Source: Microbacterium tenebrionis
GTDB lineage: Bacteria > Actinomycetota > Actinomycetes > Actinomycetales > Microbacteriaceae
Reading direction: 5' to 3'
Length of the DNA stretch: 64,000 nt
Assembly: GCF_903645325.1 (NCBI RefSeq)
Contig: NZ_CAHJXQ010000001.1
Span: forward strand, 434,001-498,000
Under the pieces are notes generated by a model. It worked only from the letters and a program-made list of their open reading frames with translations, ran no database searches and was not told the DNA's origin. Made by a program: the position numbers and the translations under genes. Shown here piece after piece: positions 46,628-58,086 of this stretch (positions are counted from its first letter, which is position 1; every line of letters begins with the position of its first letter).

Positions 46628-46774
46628 GCTGTCATCCTCGCACGCGGGGTGCGCTGAGGACGTCGTCACCGCGGTACACCCGCAGGGCCGTTGAACGAAT
46701 GTCGGGGCATCCGGCGGCGTGTCACCCTGCATCCGTACGGTCCCCCTGCGTGTGTTCGAGGGTTCGGTGCGGGG

Positions 46775-46780
46775 TAGCCT
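46775..46780 (+). promoter_or_regulatory. Leaderless -10 box
   Basis: TAGCCT, six bases before GTG 46787. Confidence 0.5.
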
Positions 46781-46786
46781 CGTCTC

Positions 46787-47059
46787 GTGATCGAAGACAT
46801 CAAGAAGCGCGCGCTGCACCGCACCAGCATCCTGGAGGGTCAGCTGCGCGGCGTCGCCCGCATGATCGAGGGCGAGGAGTACTGCATGGACATCATCACG
46901 CAGTCCCGCGCCATCCAGAAGTCCCTGGAGTCACTGAACCGCCTGCTGCTGGAGAACCACCTGCGCACGCATGTCACGCACATGTTCGAGCAGGGCGGCC
47001 ACGAGCGCGATCGGGCCGTGGACGAACTGCTGAAGGCGTTCGACTTCGACCGCAAGTAG
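46787..47059 (+). CDS. CsoR/FrmR-family metal or formaldehyde-responsive regulator
   Basis: This 90-aa DUF156 protein contains HRTSILEGQLRGVARMIEGEEYCMDIITQ then LLENHLRTHV. The sensor positions are Cys, His, His rather than the Cys-His-Cys of the copper repressor at 15076, so it is unlikely to be a classical copper CsoR. Nickel/cobalt (RcnR-like), formaldehyde (FrmR-like) or another ligand is possible. Start GTG 46787 with a -10 box six bases before. No target transporter lies beside it. Confidence 0.85.
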   Translation: MIEDIKKRALHRTSILEGQLRGVARMIEGEEYCMDIITQSRAIQKSLESLNRLLLENHLRTHVTHMFEQGGHERDRAVDELLKAFDFDRK

Positions 47060-47070
47060 TCACTCGACCG

Positions 47071-47110
47071 CTGAGCCCTTCGACAGGCTCAGGGACCACC
47101 TGTCGAAGCG
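47071..47110. repeat. REP-like palindromic element, possible terminator
   Basis: CTGAGCC-N8-GGCTCAG forms a dyad, and CCCTTCGACAGG pairs further with CCTGTCGAAG at 47099-47108. It lies between convergent genes. The first 22 bases from 47076 are identical to the copy inside hutH. Confidence 0.7.
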
Positions 47111-48271
47111 TCAGGGGCCGTCGATCGGCCCGAGCAGCGCGCTCGCCGCGGTGGAGTGCGCCGACTCCGGGTCCGACGGATGGAACATGCCCGCCAGCAC
47201 GTCGCGGTACAGCTGCGAGAGCTCGTTCGAGGAGAAGTACGATCCGCCGCCCGCCGTGAGGATCGCCTGATCCACGACGTGCTTGGCCATCACGACCGCG
47301 CGGTGCTTCGTCCCCGCCAGCAGCGTGAACCACCGCGCTCCGTGGTCGCCGAGTGAATCGACATCGCGTGCGAGGGCTGCGATCTGCGGCGGCAGGGCGT
47401 CGTACGCCAGGCTCATGTCGGCGATGCGCCAGCGGATGTCGGGATCCTGGCTGTACGCCAGGCCGGTCTTCTTCGATGTGCGCTTCTGCACGGTCTGAAC
47501 CGCGAGGTCGATGGCGCGGCGGGCGATGCCGGTGTAGACCGAGGCGAGCAGCAGCTCGAACACGCTGAATATGCCGAAAACGATCGGGTCGGGGGAGGGG
47601 CCGGGGTCGATGCGCCGCACGACGTGCTCCGGTGCGGCGACGGCGCCCTTCAATCGGGTCGTGCGGCTCTGCGTCGCGCGCATGCCGAGGGTGTCCCAGT
47701 CGTCGCTCGTCTCGACGGCATCCGTGCGGTCGATGAACGCGAAGACGAGCTTGGGTGCGTCTGACGAGGTCGTGTCGAGCCCGTGCAGTCCGAGCATCGT
47801 CCACACCGGCGCGAGCGACGTGAAGATCGTCGTCCCCGTGAACGCGTACGAGCCGTCCTCCGCCGGCACCGCCGAGGTGTCGCTGCCGAACAGCACGAGG
47901 TCGTTGCCGCCCTCGCTGATCCCGAAGGCGAACACCTCGCCGGCGGCGGCGCCGTCCTGCACGAACTCGAGCCCCGGCACGCCCCGGTCGCTGAACACCT
48001 TCGCGACGCCGGTCCAGACGAGGTGCATGTTGATGCACAGGGCCGTGGCGGGGGATGCCGTCGCCAGCCGCTGCTGCAGGATCGCCGCCTGCTCGAGTCC
48101 GAGCCCGGCGCCGCCGCGCTCGGTCGGGACGAGGATGCTCAGGTAACCGGCATCCCGGAGCTCGTCGAGATCCTGCTGGGGGAACGTGTTCTCCCTGTCG
48201 TGGATCGGCGCGCGCTCGCGGATGCGCTCGAGCAGGTCGTCGGGAAGGTGGACGGCCGGGTCGAAACTCAT
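47111..48271 (-). CDS. Acyl-CoA dehydrogenase-like flavoprotein
   Basis: This 386-aa protein has the ACAD N-terminal helical domain (LRDAGYLSILVPTERGGAGLGLEQAAILQ), the central beta domain with GISEGGNDLVLFGSDT and AFTGTTIFTSLAP, and the C-terminal bundle with VYTGIARRAIDLAVQTVQKRTSKK. FAD-dependent oxidation of an acyl thioester or related substrate is expected. The catalytic Glu position is not certain from inspection. It overlaps the upstream hydrolase gene (ATGA), forming a two-gene operon. Confidence 0.85.
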   Translation of the reverse strand: MSFDPAVHLPDDLLERIRERAPIHDRENTFPQQDLDELRDAGYLSILVPTERGGAGLGLEQAAILQQRLATASPATALCINMHLVWTGVAKVFSDRGVPGLEFVQDGAAAGEVFAFGISEGGNDLVLFGSDTSAVPAEDGSYAFTGTTIFTSLAPVWTMLGLHGLDTTSSDAPKLVFAFIDRTDAVETSDDWDTLGMRATQSRTTRLKGAVAAPEHVVRRIDPGPSPDPIVFGIFSVFELLLASVYTGIARRAIDLAVQTVQKRTSKKTGLAYSQDPDIRWRIADMSLAYDALPPQIAALARDVDSLGDHGARWFTLLAGTKHRAVVMAKHVVDQAILTAGGGSYFSSNELSQLYRDVLAGMFHPSDPESAHSTAASALLGPIDGP

Positions 48272-49023
48272 GACAGTGCCTCCAGCAGGTGGCGGACGGT
48301 GTCGTCCGGCTTGTCTCGGTGCGGGGAGTGCCCGGCGCCGGACACCACAGACATCGAGATGTTCGCGTTGGCGGCGAGCACCTCGGCGGCGACCTCGCCC
48401 GTGAACAGGCTGTACACCTCGGGGTCGGCGCCGATGATGTGCGTCGGAACCGTCAGGCGGGCGGCATTCGCCCGCACATCCCACGGCTGGTTCTGCGCGC
48501 TGGTCTGCTCGACGGCCCAGCGACTGCCGCGGGCGACCGCATCGATCTTCAACTCGTGATCCTGCGGATGCCAGTGCGGATGCTCCGTCTGCACGATCTC
48601 GATGCGGTTGTCCGCGAACGCGCGCTCCTGGCTGCGGCGGACGATCGTCGCATCGCGGCCGTCGACGAGGATGGCCGGGTCGATGAGGACGAGGCGCTTC
48701 GTCCACTCCGGGTCCGATGCCGCGGCCGCTGTGCTGGATGCTCCGCCCAGGGAGTGCCCGATGACGGCATCCCATGCTCCGCCGCGGGCGGGCCGCGTGG
48801 CTGATAGATCCCGCGCGTAGGCGGCGACTGTGTAGTCCAGCGCACGCGGAGCGTCTCCGTGCCCGCGGAGGTCGACGGCGACGGCGTGCCAGCCGGCGTC
48901 CGCGAGGGCTGTTCCCAACCGCCACATCAGGGCGCCGGACGAGCCGAGCCCGTGCACGAGGAGGGCGGTCTTCGGAGATGCCGGGTCGCCCCATGACAGC
49001 CGGGGCAGGGTCACAACGCTCAC
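48268..49023 (-). CDS. Alpha/beta hydrolase
   Basis: This 251-aa protein starts at GTG 49023, six bases after TAGGCT. The nucleophile elbow IGHSLGGAS, oxyanion region LLVHGLGSSG and the catalytic His in SGAGHSPHRD are visible; an acid at about residue 200 completes the triad. The substrate is unknown. Coupling to an acyl-CoA dehydrogenase suggests ester or thioester catabolism. Confidence 0.85.
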   Translation of the reverse strand: MSVVTLPRLSWGDPASPKTALLVHGLGSSGALMWRLGTALADAGWHAVAVDLRGHGDAPRALDYTVAAYARDLSATRPARGGAWDAVIGHSLGGASSTAAAASDPEWTKRLVLIDPAILVDGRDATIVRRSQERAFADNRIEIVQTEHPHWHPQDHELKIDAVARGSRWAVEQTSAQNQPWDVRANAARLTVPTHIIGADPEVYSLFTGEVAAEVLAANANISMSVVSGAGHSPHRDKPDDTVRHLLEALS

Positions 49024-49029
49024 AGGATC

Positions 49030-49035
49030 AGCCTA
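49030..49035 (-). promoter_or_regulatory. Leaderless -10 box
   Basis: TAGGCT on the minus strand, six bases before GTG 49023. Confidence 0.55.
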
Positions 49036-49046
49036 GGAGTACCGGA

Positions 49047-49307
49047 TCAGTCGATGGGCAGCATGTCCGCGGCGATGCGCAGCACCCGCGCTGCGGCGTC
49101 GTGGCCGGCCTGCAGGGGCTCCGCCATGGGTCGGTCCTCGAGCGTGGCGGCGAGGAATCCTTCGGCGACGTTGGACTCGGCGCCGGCGAGGCTGATGGTC
49201 GCCTGATGCGCGTCCGCGAGCCGACCGTCCGTCGGCGTCACGAGGGCCGTCGTCTCGCCGATGCAGATGATGTCGGGGGTGGCGGAGGCGTCAGCGGATG
49301 CAGTCAT
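49047..49307 (-). pseudogene. Collapsed PfkB-type sugar kinase (ends joined, middle lost)
   Basis: Only 86 codons remain. The first half, DIICIGETTALVTPTDG...SLAGAESNVA, is the N-terminal strand and G-G-AESNVA-like substrate loop of 2-keto-3-deoxygluconate kinase-type PfkB proteins. The second, FLAATLEDRPMAEPLQAGHDAAARVL, is the C-terminal helix that normally follows the catalytic GAGDAF motif. About 200 residues, including the active site, are missing, yet the frame is preserved. The gene is translationally coupled (ATGA) to the MFS transporter upstream. Loss of function is near certain; expression may persist. Confidence 0.8.
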
Positions 49308-50518
49308 GCGGGTGAGATCGTCGTCACAGGTTCGGTGTCGGGGAACGGGCTGGGATCGCGATGGCGCAGATCCGGCAGGAACCGGACGAACGCGGCGGAC
49401 ACGATGACACCGACGATGGCGAACAGCGCCGCGGCGAGGTAGGCGCCCTGCGCTCCGCCGGTGCCGTCGACGAGGAAGCCGGCGATCGCGGAGCCGGCCG
49501 CGGCGCCGATCAGCTGCCCGGTGCCCGCCCAGCCGAACGCCTCGGCCGTCTCGCTGAACTTCACGCTCGCCGTCGTGATGGCGAAGAGCACGGCCAGGGC
49601 CGGAGCGATGCCGAGACCGGCGATGAAGAGGGCGCCGCCGAGCCAGAAGATGTTCAGCATCACCATGGTCAGGGCGAGGCCGGCCGTCACGAGGATGAGG
49701 CGACGGGCCATCGCCCACGGGCCGATGGGGATGTGACCGAACGAGAGGCCGCCGACGAGGCTGCCCACGGAGAAGACGGCCAGCACGAGGCCGGCTTCCA
49801 GGCTGCCGTGGTCGAAGGTCGCCACGACGCCGACCTCGACGGCCGAGCATGCGCCGATGAGGAGGAAGCCGATCACGGTCGCCAGCATCACCGGCGGCTT
49901 GAGCAGCACCTTGCCGAGGCTTCGCCTGCTGCGCGGGATGCGGACCCTCCCGAGTTCGGGAGCGGCGATGAACCAGCCGCAGCCGAGCACGAGGATGATC
50001 GCGACGAGGAGGAGGCCCTCCGTGGTGCCGACCTGGGTCGAGACGAGGGTGATGACGACCGGGGCGAGGATCCAGATGATCTCCTGCAGGGAGGCATCCA
50101 GGGAGAACAGAGGGGTCAGCTGCGAGGAGTTGACGAGCTTGGGATAGATCGTGCGCACGGCGGACTGGATCGGCGGGGGGGACAGGCCCGCGAGCATGCC
50201 GAGCGCCATGTAGCCCGGCACGTTCAGGGGCAGCAGGGCGAGACCGAGGACGGCGAGGGTGCACACCACGGCCGTCAGGGAGATGACGCGTCGCATGCCC
50301 CACACGCCCATCCAGCGGCTGGTCACCGGGCCCGCGACGGCCTGACCGATCGAGGTGGCCGCGAGGACGAGTCCGGCAGCGCCGTACGACCCGGTCTGCT
50401 GCTCGACATGCAGGAGCACGGCAAGGGAGGTCATCCCGCTGGGGAAGCGCGCCGTCAGCTGAGAAGCGATCATGCGCCCGACGCCAGGGGTGCGAAGAAG
50501 GTCCCGATATCCCGCCAC
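49304..50518 (-). CDS. MFS transporter
   Basis: This 404-aa protein has 12 predicted membrane helices. SRWMGVWGMRRVISL is the loop 2-3 motif, and PPIQSAVRTIYPKLV, AFGWAGTGQLIGAAAGS and the second-half repeat are typical of the drug/sugar MFS group. Start GTG 50518 with TAGCGT six bases upstream (leaderless). The coupled sugar-kinase remnant suggests that this once worked as a sugar-acid uptake unit, but an efflux role cannot be excluded. Confidence 0.85.
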   Translation of the reverse strand: MAGYRDLLRTPGVGRMIASQLTARFPSGMTSLAVLLHVEQQTGSYGAAGLVLAATSIGQAVAGPVTSRWMGVWGMRRVISLTAVVCTLAVLGLALLPLNVPGYMALGMLAGLSPPPIQSAVRTIYPKLVNSSQLTPLFSLDASLQEIIWILAPVVITLVSTQVGTTEGLLLVAIILVLGCGWFIAAPELGRVRIPRSRRSLGKVLLKPPVMLATVIGFLLIGACSAVEVGVVATFDHGSLEAGLVLAVFSVGSLVGGLSFGHIPIGPWAMARRLILVTAGLALTMVMLNIFWLGGALFIAGLGIAPALAVLFAITTASVKFSETAEAFGWAGTGQLIGAAAGSAIAGFLVDGTGGAQGAYLAAALFAIVGVIVSAAFVRFLPDLRHRDPSPFPDTEPVTTISPA

Positions 50519-50524
50519 GGGACA

Positions 50525-50530
50525 ACGCTA
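50525..50530 (-). promoter_or_regulatory. Leaderless -10 box
   Basis: TAGCGT on the minus strand, six bases before GTG 50518. Confidence 0.5.
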
Positions 50531-50595
50531 CTGGGCGGTGAACGCCCCGCGCACGCACGTCGGCATCACGACACGCCGCGACACGCCGCGCGGCG

Positions 50596-50770
50596 CTTTC
50601 CACAGGAATTCGATTGTCCGAACCCCGGCGTAGCGTCCGGTCTGTGGATGGATTTCTGTACGGCTCCTGAGAACCGCGGGATCACGCGCTTCTCGAGGCT
50701 CGGAATCGACCTCGGGACTGTGGATGAAACGGTGGACAACCTGTGTTGTAACCAGTGGAGAACGGTGGAA
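50596..50770. promoter_or_regulatory. Cluster of DnaA-box-like nonamers before nrdHIEF
   Basis: Compared with TTATCCACA: TCATCCACA (50719-50727, minus) differs once. CTTTCCACA (50596-50604), CCATCCACA (50643-50651, minus), TTGTCCACC (50731-50739, minus) and TTTTCCACC (about 50764-50772, minus) each differ twice. The region has no gene. DnaA control of ribonucleotide reductase is known in E. coli; here it is a hypothesis. Confidence 0.4.
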
Positions 50771-50818
50771 AACTACACGGATGTAACTACTATCCCTTGT
50801 GGTCACTCCTAACGTCCG

Positions 50819-50834
50819 TCCCTATATGTAGTAT
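50819..50834. promoter_or_regulatory. NrdR-like box overlapping the nrdH promoter
   Basis: CTATATGTAGT matches the NrdR box core CTATATATAGT at all but one position. It overlaps TAGTAT, a likely -10 element, about 50 bp before nrdH. A second box expected about 31 bp upstream is not clear. Confidence 0.55.
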
Positions 50835-50885
50835 TGAGATCCCGACGGGGGTCTGTCGGAAAACTTGGATCTGAGGGGAAAGAAC

Positions 50886-51119
50886 ATGTCGATCACGGTC
50901 TACACCAAGCCTTCGTGCGTGCAGTGCAATGCGACTTACCGCGCGCTCGACGCGAAGGGCATCGAGTACGAGATCCACGACCTCTCCGAGGACGCCGCAG
51001 CGCTCGAGCAGGTCAAGGCGCTCGGCTACATGCAGGCACCCGTCGTCGTCACCGACGAGGGTCACTGGTCGGGCTTCCGTCCCGACAAGATCGACGAGCT
51101 CGCAGCCCGTCTGGCGTAA
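50886..51119 (+). CDS. nrdH: Glutaredoxin-like protein NrdH
   Basis: This 77-aa redoxin has the C-V-Q-C active site at residues 11-14 ([15 protein letters not shown]) and the C-terminal block [17 protein letters not shown]. It reduces the class Ib ribonucleotide reductase NrdE, itself being reduced by thioredoxin reductase. It is first of nrdHIEF and has a good GAGGGGAAAG ribosome site. Confidence 0.96.
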   Translation: MSITVYTKPSCVQCNATYRALDAKGIEYEIHDLSEDAAALEQVKALGYMQAPVVVTDEGHWSGFRPDKIDELAARLA

Positions 51120-51130
51120 GGGATCCGATC

Positions 51131-51576
51131 ATGACTGCGGTGGCCACCCGGGCGCCGCTCCTGGTCTACTTCTCCAGCACCTCGGGCAACACCGCCAGGT
51201 TCATCGAGAAGCTCGGCCTGCCGGCTCGTCGCATCCCGCTTCATCGCGCGGATGAGCCGCTGATCATCGACGAACCCTTCGTCCTCGTCACCCCCACGTA
51301 CGGCGGCGGCCAGGGCAGGGGCGAGGAGAAGGGCGCTGTGCCCAAGCAGGTGATCCGGTTCCTCAACGACGAGCACAACCGGGGACTCCTGCGCGGAGTG
51401 ATCTCCGCAGGCAACACCAACTTCGGCGATGCGTTCTGCCTCGCCGGCGACATCATCAGCCGCAAGTGTCACGTGCCGCACTTGTACCGGCTCGAAGTAT
51501 TCGGCACACAGGACGACGTTGATCGCGTGAGCGACGGATTGGATCGATGGTGGACATCGCAGTTGACGAGCAGGCA

Positions 51577-51580
<4 letters not shown>
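51131..51580 (+). CDS. nrdI: NrdI flavodoxin-like activase
   Basis: This 149-aa flavoprotein has the FMN phosphate loop [10 protein letters not shown] and blocks [21 protein letters not shown] and [14 protein letters not shown]. It supplies superoxide or peroxide to build the Mn(III)2-tyrosyl cofactor of NrdF. The start is ATG 51131; the stop overlaps a GTG start of nrdE by four bases. Confidence 0.95.
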
Positions 51581-54742
<3,162 letters not shown>

Positions 54743-54778
54743 GAGCTTCTCTCTGAGGTGCCAGCGAAACAGCTGGTC

Positions 54779-54820
54779 AGAGGCCCGGATCCGCGAAATC
54801 TCGCGGGTTCGGGCCTCTTT
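54779..54820 (+). terminator. Terminator after nrdF
   Basis: Outer stem AGAGGCCCG/CGGGCCTCT plus inner CCGCG/CGCGG-like pairing, then TTT; 37 bp past the nrdF stop. Confidence 0.85.
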
Positions 54821-54888
54821 CGTGCCCTCTTCGAAATGACAGAGGAGGACAGACATGACCAGAAATATCCGTTCGGTGGGGCACGCCG

Positions 54889-55053
54889 GTGGCACGAGCA
54901 CACCTCCCTCATGGAGACGAGAGAGTCCGGCACCCGAAATTTCGGGTTGGCGAGCGGCTGGGGGCGTGCCACTTCGTGCCACAGGTGACCTACGGAATTC
55001 CTCAGATCTGCGGAAATATGCGGATCCTGGGTCTCATGGGCGTCGAGTGGCAC
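54889..55053. repeat. Four GTGCCAC heptamers before the broken integrase
   Basis: GTGCCAC occurs at 54966-54972 and 54976-54982, and its reverse complement at 54889-54895 and 55047-55053, all within 165 bp of non-coding DNA upstream of the integrase remnant. They are candidate relic arm-binding sites. Confidence 0.35.
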
Positions 55054-55104
55054 GGAGTGGCGCGACCGTCCACGCTCGTTCGTCCGAGTCCACGGGAGGG
55101 CACG

Positions 55105-56116
55105 ATGAGTGCATCGAAGCGAGAGTCATGGGGTAGCCTGCGCAAGCTCCCCTCTGGCCGCTGGCAAGCGCGCTATCCCGGACCCGACGGAGAGACGTAC
55201 ACGGCTCGGACCGAGGGTGACGAAGCGCTGACGTTCCTCACCAAGACGGACGCGCGGACATGGCTTGCCGCCGTGCACGCGAAGATCTCGCTCGGCCAGT
55301 GGAACCCGCCAGCGGCCGTAGCGGCACAGAATCGCGCCGAAGCCCCTGCTCAGAAAGCGCGGTCGATGGGGTTCGAGGAGTACTCGGAGCGATGGGTGCA
55401 GATGATCAAGACAGAGCGCAATCGCAGCGGCAAGATTCGGGCAATCGCAACCGTCCGCTCGTATCAGAAGCAAGGTCAGCGGTTACCTCATTCCGGAGTT
55501 CGGCGACACTCCGGTGAGGGAGATCGACGTGAACCGCACCCGAGTGATGACGCAGCGACTCGACCGGATCCCTGCGCCATTGAATCCAAAGTCGAAATTC
55601 AACGGGATCACGCGGCCGGTGCTGATCGTGCTCATGATGATTTCGCGCCAAGCGGCCCGTGACGGGATCATCCCGGCGGCACCGAGCGTCTCCATTCCGC
55701 GTCAGGAGTCGGTGCGTCACGATTCTGACCACGACGAAGGTGAGGATGTCGTGGCGCCCAGGCAGGTCGAAGCGCTCTACAGGGCGGTTCCCGGGCAGTG
55801 GGCGATCATGGTGCCGCTTGCCGCTTGCCGCTTGCCGCTTGCCGCCTGGTGCCAGCTGCGTCGCGGGGAGTGCCTCGGACTCCAACGACGCGACATCGAG
55901 AGGCACGATGACGGCAGCGCAACCTTGCATGTGCGTCGTCAGCTGAACGCCAACACTGGTGACTACACCGACACCAGGAGCGATGCCGGCAAACGGTCGC
56001 TCACCATCCCAAAGCTCATGACCGCTCGACTCAAGCAACACCTGGCTGACAACGTCACCGCCGAAGCCAAAGCGCCGGTCGTTCCAGCGAGCGTCAGGGC
56101 TGGCGATCGCGGCTGA
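55105..56116 (+). pseudogene. Tyrosine integrase remnant, frameshifted and truncated
   Basis: It starts at ATG 55105 (MSASKRESWGSLRKLPSGRW), an arm-binding domain with RWQARYPGPDGETYTA. The core-binding domain begins GFEEYSERWVQMIK and breaks near 55475; the frame then resumes as IPEFGDTPVREIDVNRTRVM. A catalytic start with the first Arg (WCQLRRGECLGLQ) is present, but the H-x-x-R, His and Tyr motifs are absent because the frame ends at 56116. A heptamer expansion (55812-55846) lies just before the first catalytic Arg. It is the left-hand relic of an old island. Confidence 0.82.
55812..55846 (+). repeat. 7-bp tandem repeat within the integrase remnant
   Basis: Four copies of TGCCGCT followed by TGCCGCC, coding for alternating LAACRLPL units. 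The copy number is probably expanded by slippage. Confidence 0.85.
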
Positions 56117-56258
56117 GAGCTTGGGTGTCTCGGTCAAGACGATCCGGCGTCGAATCTCCGACGGCACCGTCCGGGAATACCGGGTCGGACGACTCATCCG
56201 CGCCGACCCGGACGAGCTGCGGCGGAGTCTCGTCTCGAAGATCCCGACGGCGGGGTGA
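56088..56258 (+). pseudogene. Excisionase-like HTH remnant without start codon
   Basis: The frame ending at 56258 encodes AAESLGVSVKTIRRRISDG and then REYRVGRLIRADPDELRR, the MerR-type HTH_17 domain of excisionase-like proteins. No usable start codon precedes it; the N-terminus merges into the integrase remnant. It too short and incomplete for a sure family call beyond HTH_17. Confidence 0.65.
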
Positions 56259-56302
56259 CCGCTACAACACTCGAGTGTTCGGCGAGACAACATGATGTGC
56301 CC

Positions 56303-56475
56303 CGGGGCGGATCGCATTCATCCTCGCCATCATCACCACGATAGCCGGTTCCCAGTGGGACATCCTCGCCAACCTACAGAGCTTCCCGCGCATCCCCATC
56401 ACCCCCGAGACAGCTACTCTCACCGGCATCCTCACCGCCCTCGGCGCGACCGTGGTCGCCCTCATTGGAGCAATC
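56303..56475 (+). pseudogene. Fragment of a small membrane protein
   Basis: The open plus-strand frame reads IAFILAIITTIAGSQWDILA, then a short loop and a second hydrophobic helix ending LIGAILDG, like the C-terminal part of a two-helix phage or island membrane protein. No start codon remains on its left, and on its right it abuts the truncated minus-strand gene at about 56476. Confidence 0.4.
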
Positions 56476-56477
56476 CT

Positions 56478-56772
56478 CGATGGTCTCCGCCGCGGCGTCG
56501 GCGGCCTCCTCCGGGGTGGTGCCGTTGCCGAGTCCGACAGCGGCACCGATCGCGGCGACCAGGGCGGTCAGGAGCACTGTGGTGCCCATCGCGGTCAGCC
56601 ATCCGAAGAACGCGGATCCGAATTTGAAACCGCCGAATTCTGCCTTCTCACGCTCGTGGACATCGGTGCGGAGCGTGTGATTCGCATCGACGGGGACGGC
56701 CGCGTGAGAGGAGTCCTTGTCGTAGACGGGTGCGCCGGGTTCCCGGGGCTGTTGGGAATCGTTGCTGTTCAT
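56478..56772 (-). pseudogene. 5' part of a YrzE-like membrane protein, truncated
   Basis: From ATG 56770-56772 (MNSNDSQQPREPG) about 98 codons remain: a polar start, then HEREKAEFGGFKFGSAFFGWLTAMG, one helix TTVLLTALVAAIGAAVGLG and PEEAADAAAETI. Homologues I recall continue with several more helices; here the frame runs into foreign sequence (EDCSNEGDHG) at about 56478. It was probably cut by the decayed island. Confidence 0.65.
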
Positions 56773-56849
56773 ACGGCGAAAGTAGGCGCGCACCGAACGA
56801 GCACAGGACGTGGTTGCCTCTGGGGATCGGGGCGCGTACTGTATGCAGA

Positions 56850-56901
56850 CTTACAAAGTAAGGCTCTTCTATGACCGACCTGAATACACCGTAAGTCTGC
56901 T
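56850..56901. promoter_or_regulatory. Probable TetR operator before the 56988 cluster
   Basis: CTTACAAAGTAAG (56850-56862) matches the core CTTACAACGTAAG of the palindrome upstream of the tetR-type gene (60639-60651) at 12 of 13 positions. GCAGACTTAC at its left is repeated inverted as GTAAGTCTGC at 56891-56900. Confidence 0.6.
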
Positions 56902-56987
56902 GGAAACAAGGGTCCTGACGCAGTCGGGAGAGATGGTCTAGAACGGGTTCCACCGATCGGTTCGGTCGGTCCGCGAGAGGAGCACAA

Positions 56988-57695
56988 ATGTCGGACAACT
57001 ATGAGACGACCAGCCCGAGCGGCTCGGACGTCCACGCCGCCGGTTCTTCGGGCAAGGTGGATGCTGCCAAGCAGGAGGCCGCCGACCTGAAAGACACGGC
57101 GGCGACTCAGGCGAAGGACGTTCTTGGCACTGCCAAGGATGAGGCTGCGACCGTCGTGGGGGAGGCGAAGACGCAGGCGAAGGATCTGTACGCGCAGACC
57201 CAGCGGGAGCTGTCGGAGCAGGCGAGCACTCAGCAACAGCGCCTCGCCGGTGGTCTTCGCTCTGTCAGCGATGAACTCGGCTCCATGGCCACCAACTCGG
57301 AAGGTAGTGGCGTCGCGAGCGATCTAGTCCAGCAGGTCTCCGGGCGTTTGTCTGCTGCCGCAACCTGGCTCGGTGACCGGGACCCTGGTGCTGTGCTTGC
57401 GGAGGTCAAGCGGTACGCACGTCGCAAGCCTGGCACGTTCATCCTCGCCGCCGCGATCGGCGGCATCGTTGTGGGGCGCCTCACCCGCGCCCTCACCGCG
57501 AATGCCTCCGACGACAAGGACGCTGCACCCGTGCCCGCTCCCGCGCCGGCACCTCGCCAGGTGTACCCTGACCCGTCCGTGTCCGTTCCCGTGGTGAACG
57601 GCGCGGGCGTTGGCGCACCGCTCTACTCGCAGGCGGAGGCAAGCCGCCCGGACATTGTGGGGGAGGACGGCTATGACCGACCCGACACCGTCTGA
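56988..57695 (+). CDS. Helical repeat protein with one membrane segment
   Basis: This 235-aa protein has a polar N-terminus followed by repeated Ala/Lys/Asp/Thr-rich amphipathic helices (KQEAADLKDTAATQAKDVLG, KDEAATVVGEAKTQAKDLYA), similar to late-embryogenesis-like stress proteins. A membrane-facing segment RRKPGTFILAAAIGGIVVGRLTRAL and a Pro-rich tail follow. A good GAGAGGAGCAC ribosome site is present. It overlaps the holin-like gene by 23 bp. Probably an envelope stress protein, under the TetR-type operator. Confidence 0.65.
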   Translation: MSDNYETTSPSGSDVHAAGSSGKVDAAKQEAADLKDTAATQAKDVLGTAKDEAATVVGEAKTQAKDLYAQTQRELSEQASTQQQRLAGGLRSVSDELGSMATNSEGSGVASDLVQQVSGRLSAAATWLGDRDPGAVLAEVKRYARRKPGTFILAAAIGGIVVGRLTRALTANASDDKDAAPVPAPAPAPRQVYPDPSVSVPVVNGAGVGAPLYSQAEASRPDIVGEDGYDRPDTV

Positions 57696-58086
57696 AGCGA
57701 AGGCCGCATCGACGTCGATCGGAGATCTGCTCGGAGAAGTGTCCCGTGACATTTCGACGCTGATGCGCCAAGAGGTCGCACTCGCTAAAGCAGAGTTGAA
57801 GGACTCGGCCACGAAGTCCGCCAAGGGTGCGGGACTGATGGGTGCTGCCGGCTACGGCGCACTGATGGCGGTGTTCTTCCTGTCCGTCGCGCTGTGGTGG
57901 GCTCTGGGCACGCTGATGGGCGGCGGCTGGTCCGGCGTTGTCGTCGCGGTCCTGTGGGCCCTCATTGCCCTGATTCTGTTCCTGGTCGGCCGCAGCCAGA
58001 TCAAGCAAGTGAAGGGCGTCCCACAGACCGTGGACACCCTGAAAGAGATCCCCGAAACGTTGAAGAGAAATGAGGAGAACCGATGA
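57673..58086 (+). CDS. Phage-holin-family (DUF1469-like) membrane protein
   Basis: This 137-aa protein begins with the amphipathic helix GDLLGEVSRDISTLMRQEVALAKAEL, the mark of the actinobacterial holin III/DUF1469 group, followed by two membrane helices (about 50-75 and 82-107). Despite the name these are usually chromosomal envelope proteins. It ends in an ATGA overlap with the DUF3618 gene. Confidence 0.88.
   Translation: MTDPTPSEAKAASTSIGDLLGEVSRDISTLMRQEVALAKAELKDSATKSAKGAGLMGAAGYGALMAVFFLSVALWWALGTLMGGGWSGVVVAVLWALIALILFLVGRSQIKQVKGVPQTVDTLKEIPETLKRNEENR

Noticed and set aside
50596..50772. Chromosomal replication origin
   Set aside because: DnaA-box-like nonamers are few and imperfect, there is no dnaA or dnaN nearby and no AT-rich unwinding region.
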